Below, piece after piece: positions 7,704 through 15,801 of a stretch of 64,000 bases of DNA. The DNA is from CBDFHV01 sp965247705. Its GTDB lineage: Bacteria > Pseudomonadota > Alphaproteobacteria > Rhodospirillales > CAMCUA01. Positions within the stretch are counted from its first letter, which is position 1. Every line of letters starts with the position of its first letter. The position numbers and the translations under genes are program-made. The notes beneath the pieces were generated by a model that made no database searches, was not told the DNA's origin, and worked only from the letters and a program-made list of their open reading frames with translations. The stretch is taken from the NCBI GenBank assembly GCA_965247705.1, contig CBDFHV010000081.1, positions 192,857-256,856 on the forward strand. The letters are read 5' to 3'.

Positions 7704-8783
7704 CTAGTGTAGCGATTCCAACGCTTGTTTCCCTCGGTTGACCTTATCGATGATGGAACTGGCGGAAGCCGTCCAGGCGAAAGGCTTGGGGTCGGCGTTG
7801 TGCTGGTCGAGGTAGTCGTTGATGGCCATTTGCAATTCGACGATGGAGTGAAACACGCCGCGACGGATGCGCTTTCGGGTGATCTCGGCAAAGAAGCGTT
7901 CGACCAAGTTGAGCCACGACGCCGAGGTCGGCGTGAAATGCAGGTGGAACCGGGGATGGCGTTTCAGCCAGCGCTTGACCTCCGGCGTCTTGTGGGCGGC
8001 GTAGTTGTCGACGATCAGGTGGAGAGCCAGGTGCTTCGACGTCGCGCGGTTGATCTTGTTCAAGAAGCGGATGAACTCCTGATGGCGATGCTTCTGCATG
8101 CATTGGCCGATGACCGTGCCGTCGAGCACGTCGAGCGCCGCGAACAGGGTGGTGGTGCCGTGGCGCTTATAGTCGTGGGTCATGGTGCCGGCCCGGCCCT
8201 TCTTCATCGGCAGGCCCGGCTGGGTGCGGTCGAGTGCCTGGATCTGGGACTTCTCGTCCACCGACAGGACGATGGCGTGCTCCGGCGGGTTGACATACAG
8301 CCCGACCACGTCCTCGACGTTCTCGGCAAACCGCGGATCATTGGACAGCTTGAAAGTCGCCACCAGATGCGGTTTCAGCTCATGTGCCTTCCAGATCGCC
8401 TGAACGCTCGACGGCGCGATGCCCACCGCCTTGGCCATCGTTCGCAGGCTCCAGTGGGTCGCGTCCGGCGGCGTTTCCGTCTTGGTCTTCTCGATCACCC
8501 GCATGACCACATCCGCCGCAAGCGGTGCCTTGCCCGGCGGGCGCGTCTTATCGCGGCACAAACCGTCCACGCCGGCCTCCACATAGCGCGTCCGCCAGCG
8601 TCGGATGGTCGGTTTGCTCACGCCCAAGCGGCGCTGGATCTCATCGGTGCCAACGCCGTCGCCGGCCAGCCGTACAATCCGAGCCCGTCGGACATGCTTC
8701 TGCGGCGTGTTGCCATTGGCGATCAACGCCTCCAGCCTGTCCTGATCCCCAGGCGCCAGCTGGATCCTCACTTTCTTCCCCAT
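7704..8783 (-). CDS. IS630-family transposase
   Basis: The 359-residue protein has an N-terminal helix-turn-helix region ('DEIQRRLGVSKPTIRRWRTRY') and a DDE catalytic domain with 'LSVDEKSQIQALDRTQPG', 'LIVDNYAAHK' and 'SASWLNLVERFFAEI', so all three acidic residues are visible and the frame is intact. The TAG stop is formed by the terminal CTAG of the element itself. It appears functional from sequence. Confidence 0.93.
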   Translation of the reverse strand: MGKKVRIQLAPGDQDRLEALIANGNTPQKHVRRARIVRLAGDGVGTDEIQRRLGVSKPTIRRWRTRYVEAGVDGLCRDKTRPPGKAPLAADVVMRVIEKTKTETPPDATHWSLRTMAKAVGIAPSSVQAIWKAHELKPHLVATFKLSNDPRFAENVEDVVGLYVNPPEHAIVLSVDEKSQIQALDRTQPGLPMKKGRAGTMTHDYKRHGTTTLFAALDVLDGTVIGQCMQKHRHQEFIRFLNKINRATSKHLALHLIVDNYAAHKTPEVKRWLKRHPRFHLHFTPTSASWLNLVERFFAEITRKRIRRGVFHSIVELQMAINDYLDQHNADPKPFAWTASASSIIDKVNRGKQALESLH

Positions 8784-8843
8784 GAACCCAGAATCGCATC
8801 ACACCTGCCCGATGGGAATCATTTGTTTCGAGCGGAACACTAG
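7704..8843 (-). mobile_element. IS630-family insertion sequence, complete
   Basis: This is a 1140-bp element with CTAG at both ends (7704-7707 and 8840-8843) and imperfect terminal inverted repeats (about 20 of 30 bases). It holds one transposase gene. The flanks rejoin as a single CTAG if one TA is removed, as expected for TA-duplicating IS630 insertion. It separates the DUF2065 gene from degP. Its ends are homologous to the two 99-bp MITEs, so it or a close relative is the probable source of their transposase. Confidence 0.88.
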
Positions 8844-8892
8844 GATCGATGTCGCCTGGCGACGGCGACCGTCGAGTCAAGGAGACTTAGCG

Positions 8893-10428
8893 ATGCAGAC
8901 AGACGGCCAATTCCGCGTATCCACCGGGCAGGTTCGGTGTGCCTTGGAACTGGGGCAAGCCATGGCACGGCCAAGCCGATCGGCCCCGTGGGCCGTGCCG
9001 GTCGGACTTGCGGTGATGATTCTTGCCTTCGGCGCCGGGATGTCCAACCCGGCCGCCGGTGCGGCGCCCGACGGTTTCGCGGATCTGGCGGACAGGCTTC
9101 TGCCGGCGGTGGTCAACATATCCACGACGCAGACCGTGACCGGGCGCGGCGGCGTCGAGATACCCCAGCTTCCGCCCGGCTCGCCGTTCGAGGAGTTCTT
9201 CAAGGAATTTTTCGAGCGCAACCAGCCGCAACAGCGGCGGCGGCGGGCCACCTCCCTGGGCTCGGGATTCATCATCAGCGCCGACGGTTACGTGGTGACC
9301 AACAATCACGTGATCCAGGAAGCCGACGAGATTGCCGTCATCCTCCAGGACGACACTCGGCTGGAGGCGACGATCGTCGGCCGCGACGCCAAGACGGACC
9401 TGGCGGTGCTGCGGGTCGACCCGGCGGGGCTTAAGCTGCCAACGGTGACGTTCGGCGATTCGGACGTCACCCGGGTCGGCGACTGGATACTGGCCATCGG
9501 CAATCCGTTCGGCCTCGGCGGCACCGTGACCGCGGGCATCATCTCGGCCCGGGGCCGCAACATCAACGCCGGCCCTTACGATGACTTCCTGCAGACCGAC
9601 GCCTCGATCAACCAGGGCAACTCGGGCGGCCCCATGTTCAACCTCGATGGCGAAGTTATCGGCATCAATACGGCCATCTTCTCCCGCTCTGGCGGCAGCA
9701 TCGGCATCGGCTTCGCCATCCCCAGCAGCATGGCCAGGCCAGTCATCGACCAGTTGATCCGGTTCGGCGAAGTGCGCCGGGGCTGGCTGGGGGTTCATAT
9801 TCAGGCGGTGACGGACGAGATCGCCGAGACCCTAGGGCTGGAGAAAGCCACCGGCGCCCTGGTCGCCAGCGTGATGAAGGATGGGCCGGCGGAAACGGCC
9901 GGTATTCAGGCGGGCGATGTAATTCTCGAATTCAACGGCCGCGAAGTCCCGGAGATGCGCAAGCTACCGCGCATCGTCGCCGAAACCGATGTTGGCAAGG
10001 CCGTGGGCGTGGTGGTTTGGCGGGACAGCGGTCGGGTGGGCCTCAAGGTGGAGATCGGCGCCCTGAAGGATGCCGAAGCCCAGATTGCCAGCCGCGTCAC
10101 CGGCCGCGAGGGCGGCGTCGAGAAGGCGATCGAGGAACTGGGCCTTTCCCTGGCCGAGCTGACCACCGATCTGCGGGAGCGCTACAAGCTGGAGGAAAAC
10201 GCCAAGGGCGTGGTGGTCACCGACGTCAAGAGCGATAGCGTCAGCGCCGAAAAGGGCGTGCGGCCCGGCGATCTGATTGTCGAGGTCAGCCAGGAAGAGG
10301 TCACGACCGTCGAAGCCGTGGCCGCCCAGATCACCGCCGCCCGCGAGGCGGGACGCAAGTCGGTCCTACTGCTGCTGGAGGGCCAGGGCGGGCTGCGGTT
10401 CGTTGCCCTGCGCATCGGCGAGGGTTAA
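8893..10428 (+). CDS. degP: Periplasmic Do-like serine protease (DegP/HtrA family)
   Basis: This is a trypsin-like protease and chaperone of the envelope stress system. ATG 8893 has AAGGAG upstream and gives 511 residues; the frame stays open back into the IS630 element, but that extension is not credible. A signal segment ('WAVPVGLAVMILAFGAGM') ends in 'AAGA'. The catalytic triad is visible as His in 'VTNNHV', Asp in 'KTDLAVL' and Ser in 'QGNSGGPMF'. Two PDZ domains follow (about 285-375 and 410-500). It normally belongs to the hflKC operon; here IS630 ends only 50 bases before the start, so the native promoter or co-transcription has probably been lost. Confidence 0.93.
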   Translation: MQTDGQFRVSTGQVRCALELGQAMARPSRSAPWAVPVGLAVMILAFGAGMSNPAAGAAPDGFADLADRLLPAVVNISTTQTVTGRGGVEIPQLPPGSPFEEFFKEFFERNQPQQRRRRATSLGSGFIISADGYVVTNNHVIQEADEIAVILQDDTRLEATIVGRDAKTDLAVLRVDPAGLKLPTVTFGDSDVTRVGDWILAIGNPFGLGGTVTAGIISARGRNINAGPYDDFLQTDASINQGNSGGPMFNLDGEVIGINTAIFSRSGGSIGIGFAIPSSMARPVIDQLIRFGEVRRGWLGVHIQAVTDEIAETLGLEKATGALVASVMKDGPAETAGIQAGDVILEFNGREVPEMRKLPRIVAETDVGKAVGVVVWRDSGRVGLKVEIGALKDAEAQIASRVTGREGGVEKAIEELGLSLAELTTDLRERYKLEENAKGVVVTDVKSDSVSAEKGVRPGDLIVEVSQEEVTTVEAVAAQITAAREAGRKSVLLLLEGQGGLRFVALRIGEG

Positions 10429-10447
10429 AACAGCGCCATTCCCATCC

Positions 10448-10467
10448 GCGGCGCCAACCGGCGCCGC
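10448..10467. terminator. Possible intrinsic terminator after degP
   Basis: An 8-bp perfect GC stem (GCGGCGCC/GGCGCCGC) with loop AACC lies 20 bases after the degP stop. Only TTC follows, so termination strength is doubtful. Confidence 0.4.
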
Positions 10468-10539
10468 TTCAGAGAAGGGCGAGGGCCGGTGCCGTCGTCA
10501 CCGCCCTGTCGCATCCCGCGCCCCGCCCGGGAGGCCGCA

Positions 10540-11907
10540 GTGTCCGATACCACCAAATACGTGCTGTCCGAGGACCGCATTCCCCGGTCCTGGTACAACA
10601 TCGTCGCCGACCTGCCGAAGCCGCTGGCTCCGGTCCTGCATCCGGGTACGGGCCAGCCCATCGGCCCGGCGGATCTGGCTCCCTTGTTCCCCATGGCCCT
10701 CATCGGCCAGGAAGTGAGCGCCGAGCGGGAGATCGAGATCCCCGAACCTGTGCGCGACGTCTATCGCCTGTGGCGCCCGACGCCGCTGTATAGGGCCCGG
10801 CGGCTGGAAGCGGCGCTGCAGACCCCGGCGCGCCTCTATTACAAGTACGAGGGCGTCAGCCCCGCCGGCAGCCACAAGCCCAACACCGCCGTCGCCCAGG
10901 CCTTCTACAACAAGGAAGAGGGAACGAAGCGCCTGACCACGGAAACCGGCGCCGGCCAGTGGGGATCGGCCCTTGCCTTCGCGGGATCCGTCTTCGGCCT
11001 CGAGATCGACGTCTACATGGTCAAGGTAAGCTACCGGCAGAAGCCCTATCGCCGGGCGCTGATGGAAGCCTACGGCGCCCGCTGCGTGGCCAGCCCCAGC
11101 GAGGAGACCAATGCCGGCCGCGCCATCCTGGCCCAAAGCCCGGATTCCACGGGCAGCCTGGGCATCGCCATATCCGAAGCCGTGGAAATGGCGGCGGGCC
11201 GCGAGGACACCCACTATTCCCTCGGCAGTGTCCTCAACCACGTGCTGATGCATCAGACGGTGATCGGCGAGGAAGCGCTTGAGCAGTTGGACCAGGCCGG
11301 CGACTATCCGGACATCGTCATCGGCTGTGCCGGCGGCGGCAGCAACTTCGCGGGACTCGCCTTTCCGTTCCTCGGCCGCAAGCTCCGCGACGGCGGCGAT
11401 CTTCGGGTGATCGCCGTCGAACCGGCCGCCTGCCCCACCCTGACGCGGGGCACCTTCGCCTACGACTTCGGCGATACGGGCCACCTGACGCCGCTGGTCA
11501 AGATGCACACCCTGGGCTCGACCTTCGTGCCGTCGGGCATCCATGCCGGCGGCCTCCGCTACCACGGCATGTCGCCCCTCGTCAGCCACTTGTCCGACCT
11601 GAAGCTGATCGAAGCCCGCGCCTATCCCCAGACGGCCTGCTTCGAAGCCGGCGTCACTTTCGCCCGTGCGGAGGGCATTCTCCCCGCCCCCGAGCCAACC
11701 CATGCCGTTCGGGCCACCATCGACGAAGCCCTGAAATGCAAGGAAGAAGGTGTCGGCCGAACGATCCTGTTCAATCTGTGCGGCCACGGCCACTTCGACA
11801 TGCAGGCCTACACCGACTACTTCGCCAACGAACTTCAGGACGAGGCCTACGACGAGGCCGCCCTCGCCGCCGCCATGGCCGACCTGCCGAAGGTGGCGGC
11901 GGCGTAG
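10540..11907 (+). CDS. TrpB2-type tryptophan synthase beta-like PLP enzyme
   Basis: This 455-residue protein belongs to the TrpB2 (TrpB-like) class of PLP-dependent beta-replacing enzymes, distinct from the TrpA-partnered TrpB. Visible features are the PLP lysine in 'SPAGSHKPNTA', 'ETGAGQWGSALA' and the phosphate-binding Gly loop 'GCAGGGSNFAG'. GTG 10540 follows GGGAGG. The N-terminal 'SWYNIVADLP' is typical of the long TrpB2 form. No trp genes are nearby, so it may work on indole salvage or another beta-substitution. Confidence 0.88.
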   Translation: MSDTTKYVLSEDRIPRSWYNIVADLPKPLAPVLHPGTGQPIGPADLAPLFPMALIGQEVSAEREIEIPEPVRDVYRLWRPTPLYRARRLEAALQTPARLYYKYEGVSPAGSHKPNTAVAQAFYNKEEGTKRLTTETGAGQWGSALAFAGSVFGLEIDVYMVKVSYRQKPYRRALMEAYGARCVASPSEETNAGRAILAQSPDSTGSLGIAISEAVEMAAGREDTHYSLGSVLNHVLMHQTVIGEEALEQLDQAGDYPDIVIGCAGGGSNFAGLAFPFLGRKLRDGGDLRVIAVEPAACPTLTRGTFAYDFGDTGHLTPLVKMHTLGSTFVPSGIHAGGLRYHGMSPLVSHLSDLKLIEARAYPQTACFEAGVTFARAEGILPAPEPTHAVRATIDEALKCKEEGVGRTILFNLCGHGHFDMQAYTDYFANELQDEAYDEAALAAAMADLPKVAAA

Positions 11908-11920
11908 GGCATCACGCCGT

Positions 11921-11940
11921 GCGGGTCTGAGACCCGCCCC
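11921..11940. repeat. REP-like palindrome between convergent genes
   Basis: GCGGGTCTGAGACCCGCCCC forms a 7-bp perfect stem around TGA. It is the same unit as in the paired repeats at 40540-40607 and 41976-42037. It lies between the convergent trpB2-like and GST genes, where it may also stop transcription. Confidence 0.7.
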
Positions 11941-11955
11941 TACATAAGCGCGCCA

Positions 11956-12588
11956 TCAGGACGGTGGCATTTCTGGCTCCGTGGCCTTGAAGGCGGGCCG
12001 CTCGGAGATGGCATCAAACCACCGCCGCACGTTGGCGACCGGCTTCAGGAGATCCGGCCCCTCGGGCATCTTGCCGACCCAGTAGATAATCGGCGCCAAC
12101 AGCAGGTCGTCGTAGGCCACCGTATCCCCGGAAAGACATGGGCTGTCGGCCAGCGCGCCGTCGAGCACCCCCAAGGCGTGGCGGTTTTCCGGCATCGCGC
12201 CGTCGATGATCGATCGATCGGGGCCGCTGTCGGAACCCCGGGCTACGACGTAGGGAATCACCAGCCGCACGATGAGACGGGGGTAGACGTCGTCGGCGAT
12301 GGCGCTCGCCCACTGGAACATGCGCGCCCGCGCCTTGGCCTCGACCCGGAACAGGCGGGTGCCGCCAAACGTATCCTCGGCGTAGGTGGCGATGGCCAGG
12401 GTCTCGAACAGGCGCAGGCCATCGTGCTCGAAAGCGGGGATCTTGCCCCAGGGATGGCGGCCCTTCAGGGCATCGTCATGGGGCGGCAGGGGCTCGAGCC
12501 GGTAGGCGACGCCTTTTTCCTCGAGCACGGTGCGCGCGGTACGCACATAGGTGCTCACCGGGAAACCGAAGATGATGGGATCGGCCAT
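11956..12588 (-). CDS. Glutathione S-transferase family protein
   Basis: The protein has 210 residues with an N-terminal thioredoxin-like domain ('IIFGFPVSTYVRTARTVLEEKGVAY', then 'HPWGKIPAFEHDG' with the cis-Pro and 'LFETLAIATYAED' glutathione-binding segment) and an alpha-helical C-terminal domain. Ser/Tyr residues near position 10-12 could activate the thiol. The substrate is unknown. It follows the SRPBCC gene by three bases on the same strand, forming an arsR-SRPBCC-GST unit. Confidence 0.87.
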   Translation of the reverse strand: MADPIIFGFPVSTYVRTARTVLEEKGVAYRLEPLPPHDDALKGRHPWGKIPAFEHDGLRLFETLAIATYAEDTFGGTRLFRVEAKARARMFQWASAIADDVYPRLIVRLVIPYVVARGSDSGPDRSIIDGAMPENRHALGVLDGALADSPCLSGDTVAYDDLLLAPIIYWVGKMPEGPDLLKPVANVRRWFDAISERPAFKATEPEMPPS

Positions 12589-12591
12589 GGG

Positions 12592-13053
12592 TCAGGCTCC
12601 TTTAAGGTGGTCGGACAGGCATTCGAAGGAGCTTCCCCAGCCCCCTTCATGGGCCGCGCGCGCGGACTCATTGGGCATGCGCTCGTGAACCAGGACCAGG
12701 TCCGTGGCGCCGTCCCGCTCCCGGAACTCGAGGGTGACAAGGGTTTCGACCCCGGCCATGTCGCCGGTCTCCCAGGCCCACGTGTAGACCAGGCGTTCCG
12801 GCGACGCGATCTCCTGGAACTCGCCGCCGACGGTGTGAGCGGAGTCGGCCTCGCCGCATATCTCGATGCGATAGCGACCGCCAACCCGCAGGTCGAAGTC
12901 GGTCACTTTGGCGGTCATGCCCTGGGGGCCGAACCAGGCCGCGACCTGGTCGGCCTCGGTAAAGGCCGCGAATACCCGCTGGCGGGGGAACGGAAACGAT
13001 CGGGTCATGTGCAAGACAGTGCCCGTGTCGACGGTGGGCTCAGCAATGGCCAT
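12592..13053 (-). CDS. SRPBCC (AHSA1/CalC-like) domain protein
   Basis: This is a 153-residue AHSA1-type START-fold protein: 'TRSFPFPRQRVFAAFTEADQVAAWFGPQGM' is the family hallmark, followed by 'GGRYRIEI' and a C-terminal 'GWGSSFECLSDHL' helix. Such genes are commonly coupled to an ArsR-type repressor, as here: its start overlaps the arsR stop by 14 bases, so the two are co-translated. It probably binds a small hydrophobic ligand; no enzymatic role can be assigned. Confidence 0.88.
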   Translation of the reverse strand: MAIAEPTVDTGTVLHMTRSFPFPRQRVFAAFTEADQVAAWFGPQGMTAKVTDFDLRVGGRYRIEICGEADSAHTVGGEFQEIASPERLVYTWAWETGDMAGVETLVTLEFRERDGATDLVLVHERMPNESARAAHEGGWGSSFECLSDHLKGA

Positions 13054-13411
13054 GGTCTTCCTCCTTGTCGGTATCGGGTTTGGGGGTGGTGTCTCTCAGG
13101 TAGCGTTCGAGGGAATCCAGACGGTCCTCCCAGAACTGCCGCTGCTGCTCGATCCAGGCCGCCGCTTCGACAAGCGGTTGAGGGTTGACGCCGCAACGGT
13201 GCACGCGCCCGTCCTTGCGGCGAACCAGCAGGCCGGCGACCTCCAGGACCTTGAGATGCTTGGAAACGGCGGGCAGGGACATGGCGAACGGCGCCGCCAA
13301 TTCCCCCACCGTGGCTTCTCCCGTCCCCAGTCGCGCCAGAACGGCTCGGCGGGTGGGATCGGAGAGGGCCGCGAACGTCGTGCTCAGGGAGTCCACTTGA
13401 TATTTAACCAT
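13040..13411 (-). CDS. ArsR-family winged-helix repressor
   Basis: The protein has 123 residues with the ArsR winged helix ('FAALSDPTRRAVLARL', recognition helix 'FAMSLPAVSKHLKVLEVAGLL', wing 'RRKDGRVHRC'). It is of the kind paired with AHSA1 proteins rather than the metal-binding ELCVCDL type: no metal-binding Cys motif is seen. ATG 13411 lies inside a perfect dyad (13404-13419) and only seven bases after a good -10 box, which suggests autorepression and a leaderless mRNA. Confidence 0.9.
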   Translation of the reverse strand: MVKYQVDSLSTTFAALSDPTRRAVLARLGTGEATVGELAAPFAMSLPAVSKHLKVLEVAGLLVRRKDGRVHRCGVNPQPLVEAAAWIEQQRQFWEDRLDSLERYLRDTTPKPDTDKEEDHGHC

Positions 13412-13446
13412 AAGGTTAACTATAGGCCATCGCCAGTTCAGCGCAA
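13404..13446 (-). promoter_or_regulatory. arsR promoter with operator overlapping the start codon
   Basis: Read on the minus strand: TTGCGC (13446-13441), 16 bases, TATAGT (13424-13419), seven bases, ATG (13411). The dyad TTAACC-N4-GGTTAA (13404-13419) spans from the end of the -10 box over the start codon. No Shine-Dalgarno sequence can fit, so transcription probably starts at the A of ATG. Confidence 0.7.
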
Positions 13447-13490
13447 GGCCTTTTTTGACGGGCCGCCCAAGGGGGCGCTATGACGGTCCC

Positions 13491-14741
13491 ATGGCCGACC
13501 AGACAACCCAACCCCTTTTGGCCCCTTTCCGCGCCATGCGGGTCGTCCCGGATCACGCCCATGAGGTCGTGGCGCCCCCCTACGACGTGGTCAACGAAGC
13601 CCAGGCGCGGGCCCTTGTCGAGGGACGCCCCTGGCATTTCCTGCGCGTGACACGCCCCGAGGCGTCGTTCCCCGCGGGCCAGGTTCCACCGCGGCCCGAA
13701 ACCCATCAGGGTGGCGCGGTGACCCTGGGCCGTATGGTGGCCGAGGGCGTGATGGTGCAATGCCCCGATCCCGCCTACTTCGCCTATCGCATGGTCATCG
13801 GCGATCACGTTCAGACGGGTATTGCCGGCGTGGCGCCCCTGGACGCCTATCGCGACCATCGGATACGGCGCCATGAACTGACCCGGGCGGAAAAGGAAAA
13901 CGAGCGGGCCCAGCACATGGCGGCGGTGAACGCCCAGACCGGGCCGGTGTTTATGGTCCACCGTCGGAACGTCGATCTCGCCGACCTGCTGGAGCCGGTG
14001 GTGGCGGGGCCGCCCTTGGTCGACGTGACCGCCCCCGACGGGGTGCGGCACATGCTGTGGCCGGCGATCGGCCAGGGGGCGACGGAAGCGCTGTGGCGCG
14101 CCTTCTCCCGTATGGATGCTCTCTATGTCGCCGACGGCCACCATCGGACGGCCGCCGCCGACCAGGTGTACCGCCTGCGCGACAAAGGCGGTGACGGATC
14201 GGACGCGCCGTGGCGGCATTTTCTGGCGGTGACCTTTCCCGCCGACGAGGTCCGCATCCTGCCCTATGACCGGGTGCTACGGGATCTGGGCGACCACGAC
14301 CCGGAAGGCTTTCTTGCCCGACTGGGCGAACGCATGGCTGTCGCGCCCGAAGCGGTCCCCATCCGACCGCAACGGGCGGGCGAGATCGGCCTTCTCCTCG
14401 GCGAAAAGTGGTACCGGCTGTCGCTTGGCGATGCGCCGCCGGGGAGCGCGGCGGCGCGCCTGGATACGGAGCGCCTGAACCGGGAGGTCCTGGGCCCCCT
14501 CCTCGGCATCCAGGATCCCCGCAACGATCCCCGCCTCGACTTCGTGGGCGGCCCCGATAGCCTGGAGGCCCTCGGGCAGCGGGTCGCATCGGGCGACTGG
14601 GCGGCGGCCTTCACGGTCGTGGCCACGCCCCTGGAGACGATGATGGAGGTGGCCGACGATGGTGCCGTCATGCCGCCCAAATCCACTTGGTTCGAGCCGA
14701 AACTTGGCGACGGCCTGCTCGTCAATCCCCTCGACGACTGA
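13491..14741 (+). CDS. DUF1015 family protein
   Basis: The protein has 416 residues from ATG 13491. It carries the DUF1015 hallmarks 'FRAMRVVPDHAHEVVAPPYDVV', 'GIAGVAPLDAYRDHRIRRHELTRAEKENERAQHM' and 'LYVADGHHRTAAA'. These resemble ParB/sulfiredoxin-like nucleotide-binding motifs and suggest a kinase-like activity (serine kinase relatives exist), but the function is unproved. Its 3' end overlaps miaA by 83 bases in another frame. Confidence 0.87.
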   Translation: MADQTTQPLLAPFRAMRVVPDHAHEVVAPPYDVVNEAQARALVEGRPWHFLRVTRPEASFPAGQVPPRPETHQGGAVTLGRMVAEGVMVQCPDPAYFAYRMVIGDHVQTGIAGVAPLDAYRDHRIRRHELTRAEKENERAQHMAAVNAQTGPVFMVHRRNVDLADLLEPVVAGPPLVDVTAPDGVRHMLWPAIGQGATEALWRAFSRMDALYVADGHHRTAAADQVYRLRDKGGDGSDAPWRHFLAVTFPADEVRILPYDRVLRDLGDHDPEGFLARLGERMAVAPEAVPIRPQRAGEIGLLLGEKWYRLSLGDAPPGSAAARLDTERLNREVLGPLLGIQDPRNDPRLDFVGGPDSLEALGQRVASGDWAAAFTVVATPLETMMEVADDGAVMPPKSTWFEPKLGDGLLVNPLDD

Positions 14742-15690
14742 CCCCACGGGGCCGCCGGCCCCGCTGCTGATCGTCGCCGGGCCCACCGCCAGCGGCAAGT
14801 CGGCGGCGGCCATCGACCTGGCGGCGACCTTCGACGGGGTTCTGATCAACGCCGATAGCATGCAGGCCTACCGGGACCTGCGTGTCCTGACCGCGCGCCC
14901 GTCCGCCGAGGATGAAGCCAGGGTTCCCCACCGGTTGTATGGCTTCCTCGACGCGGCGGATCCCTGCTCCGCCGGGCGGTGGAAGCGCCTGGCGGAGGTG
15001 GAAATCGCCGCGGCCCGCGAGGCCGGCAAACTGCCCATCGCGGTCGGCGGCACCGGCCTCTATCTGTCGACCCTTACCCGTGGCATCGCGGACATCCCCG
15101 CCATCCCCCAAGCGGTTCGCGACGACGCCGGCGCCCTCCATGAACGCCTGGGCGGGGCGGGGTTTCGCGACGCCCTGTCGCGCTTCGATCCTGGTGGTGC
15201 CGCGCGCCTGTCGCCGACCGACCGGCAGCGATTGCTGAGAGCCTGGGAAGTGGTCCGGGCGACCGGGCGCCCCCTTTCCGCCTGGCAGGCGGACGCCACC
15301 CGGCCCGCGGCGGAGCAGTTCGCCGCGGTCATACTGCTGCCGCCACGAGCGGAACTTTACGCCGCCATCGACGCCCGGGTGGAGCAAATGGTCGCCGGTG
15401 GCGCCATGGCCGAGGTGGCGGCCCTCCTAGGACGCAACCTCGCCCCGGAGCTGCCGGCGATGAAGGCCGTCGGGGTGCGGGAACTGGCCCGCCATCTGCG
15501 CGATGGAGAGGCGCTGCCGGCGGCCATCGCGGCCGCCCAGCAGGCCAGCCGGAACTACGCCAAGCGCCAGTTCACCTGGCTTCGGAATCAGAAAGTTGCG
15601 TCACATCGTCTCATCACGCAAGATTACCATAGAGATCGGGAAAAAATCTTTTCATTTATTCGCCAATTCCTGTTGACCCGCCCCAAATGA
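14659..15690 (+). CDS. miaA: tRNA dimethylallyltransferase MiaA
   Basis: MiaA isopentenylates A37 in tRNAs that read UNN codons. The P-loop 'VAGPTASGKSAAA', 'INADSMQAYRDLRVLTARPS' (substrate-binding), 'GGTGLYLSTLTRGIADIP' and the C-terminal 'KAVGVRELARHLRDGE...QASRNYAKRQFTWLRNQ' are all present. ATG 14659 has GGAGG nine bases upstream, giving 343 residues and an 83-base overlap with the DUF1015 gene. The first 35 residues are not family-like, so a later start is possible. Confidence 0.93.
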   Translation: MVPSCRPNPLGSSRNLATACSSIPSTTDPTGPPAPLLIVAGPTASGKSAAAIDLAATFDGVLINADSMQAYRDLRVLTARPSAEDEARVPHRLYGFLDAADPCSAGRWKRLAEVEIAAAREAGKLPIAVGGTGLYLSTLTRGIADIPAIPQAVRDDAGALHERLGGAGFRDALSRFDPGGAARLSPTDRQRLLRAWEVVRATGRPLSAWQADATRPAAEQFAAVILLPPRAELYAAIDARVEQMVAGGAMAEVAALLGRNLAPELPAMKAVGVRELARHLRDGEALPAAIAAAQQASRNYAKRQFTWLRNQKVASHRLITQDYHRDREKIFSFIRQFLLTRPK

Positions 15691-15747
15691 CCGACTAAGT
15701 TGCCGTCCTTCGTTGCCGCGCTGCAGCATGGCGCGTGGCGGCGTAAT

Positions 15748-15778
15748 CGCGGGCGGCCGCCCCCTGCGGACGCCCGCG
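15748..15778 (+). promoter_or_regulatory. GC hairpin in the ilvB leader
   Basis: CGCGGGCG (15748-15755) pairs with CGCCCGCG (15771-15778), ending nine bases before the CAGGAGG ribosome site of ilvB. It could be a remnant terminator after miaA or a control element; no branched-chain-rich leader peptide is evident here. Confidence 0.35.
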
Positions 15779-15801
15779 ACCACGTACAGGAGGTCGAGTC
15801 G

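Noticed and set aside
8782..8892. N-terminal extension of DegP into IS630
   Set aside because: The frame is open, but a ribosome site and ATG lie at 8893 and the extension has no signal-like property; it belongs to the IS end.
15700..15801. Branched-chain leader peptide before ilvB
   Set aside because: The short upstream frame is not enriched in Val, Leu or Ile codons and continues into ilvB.
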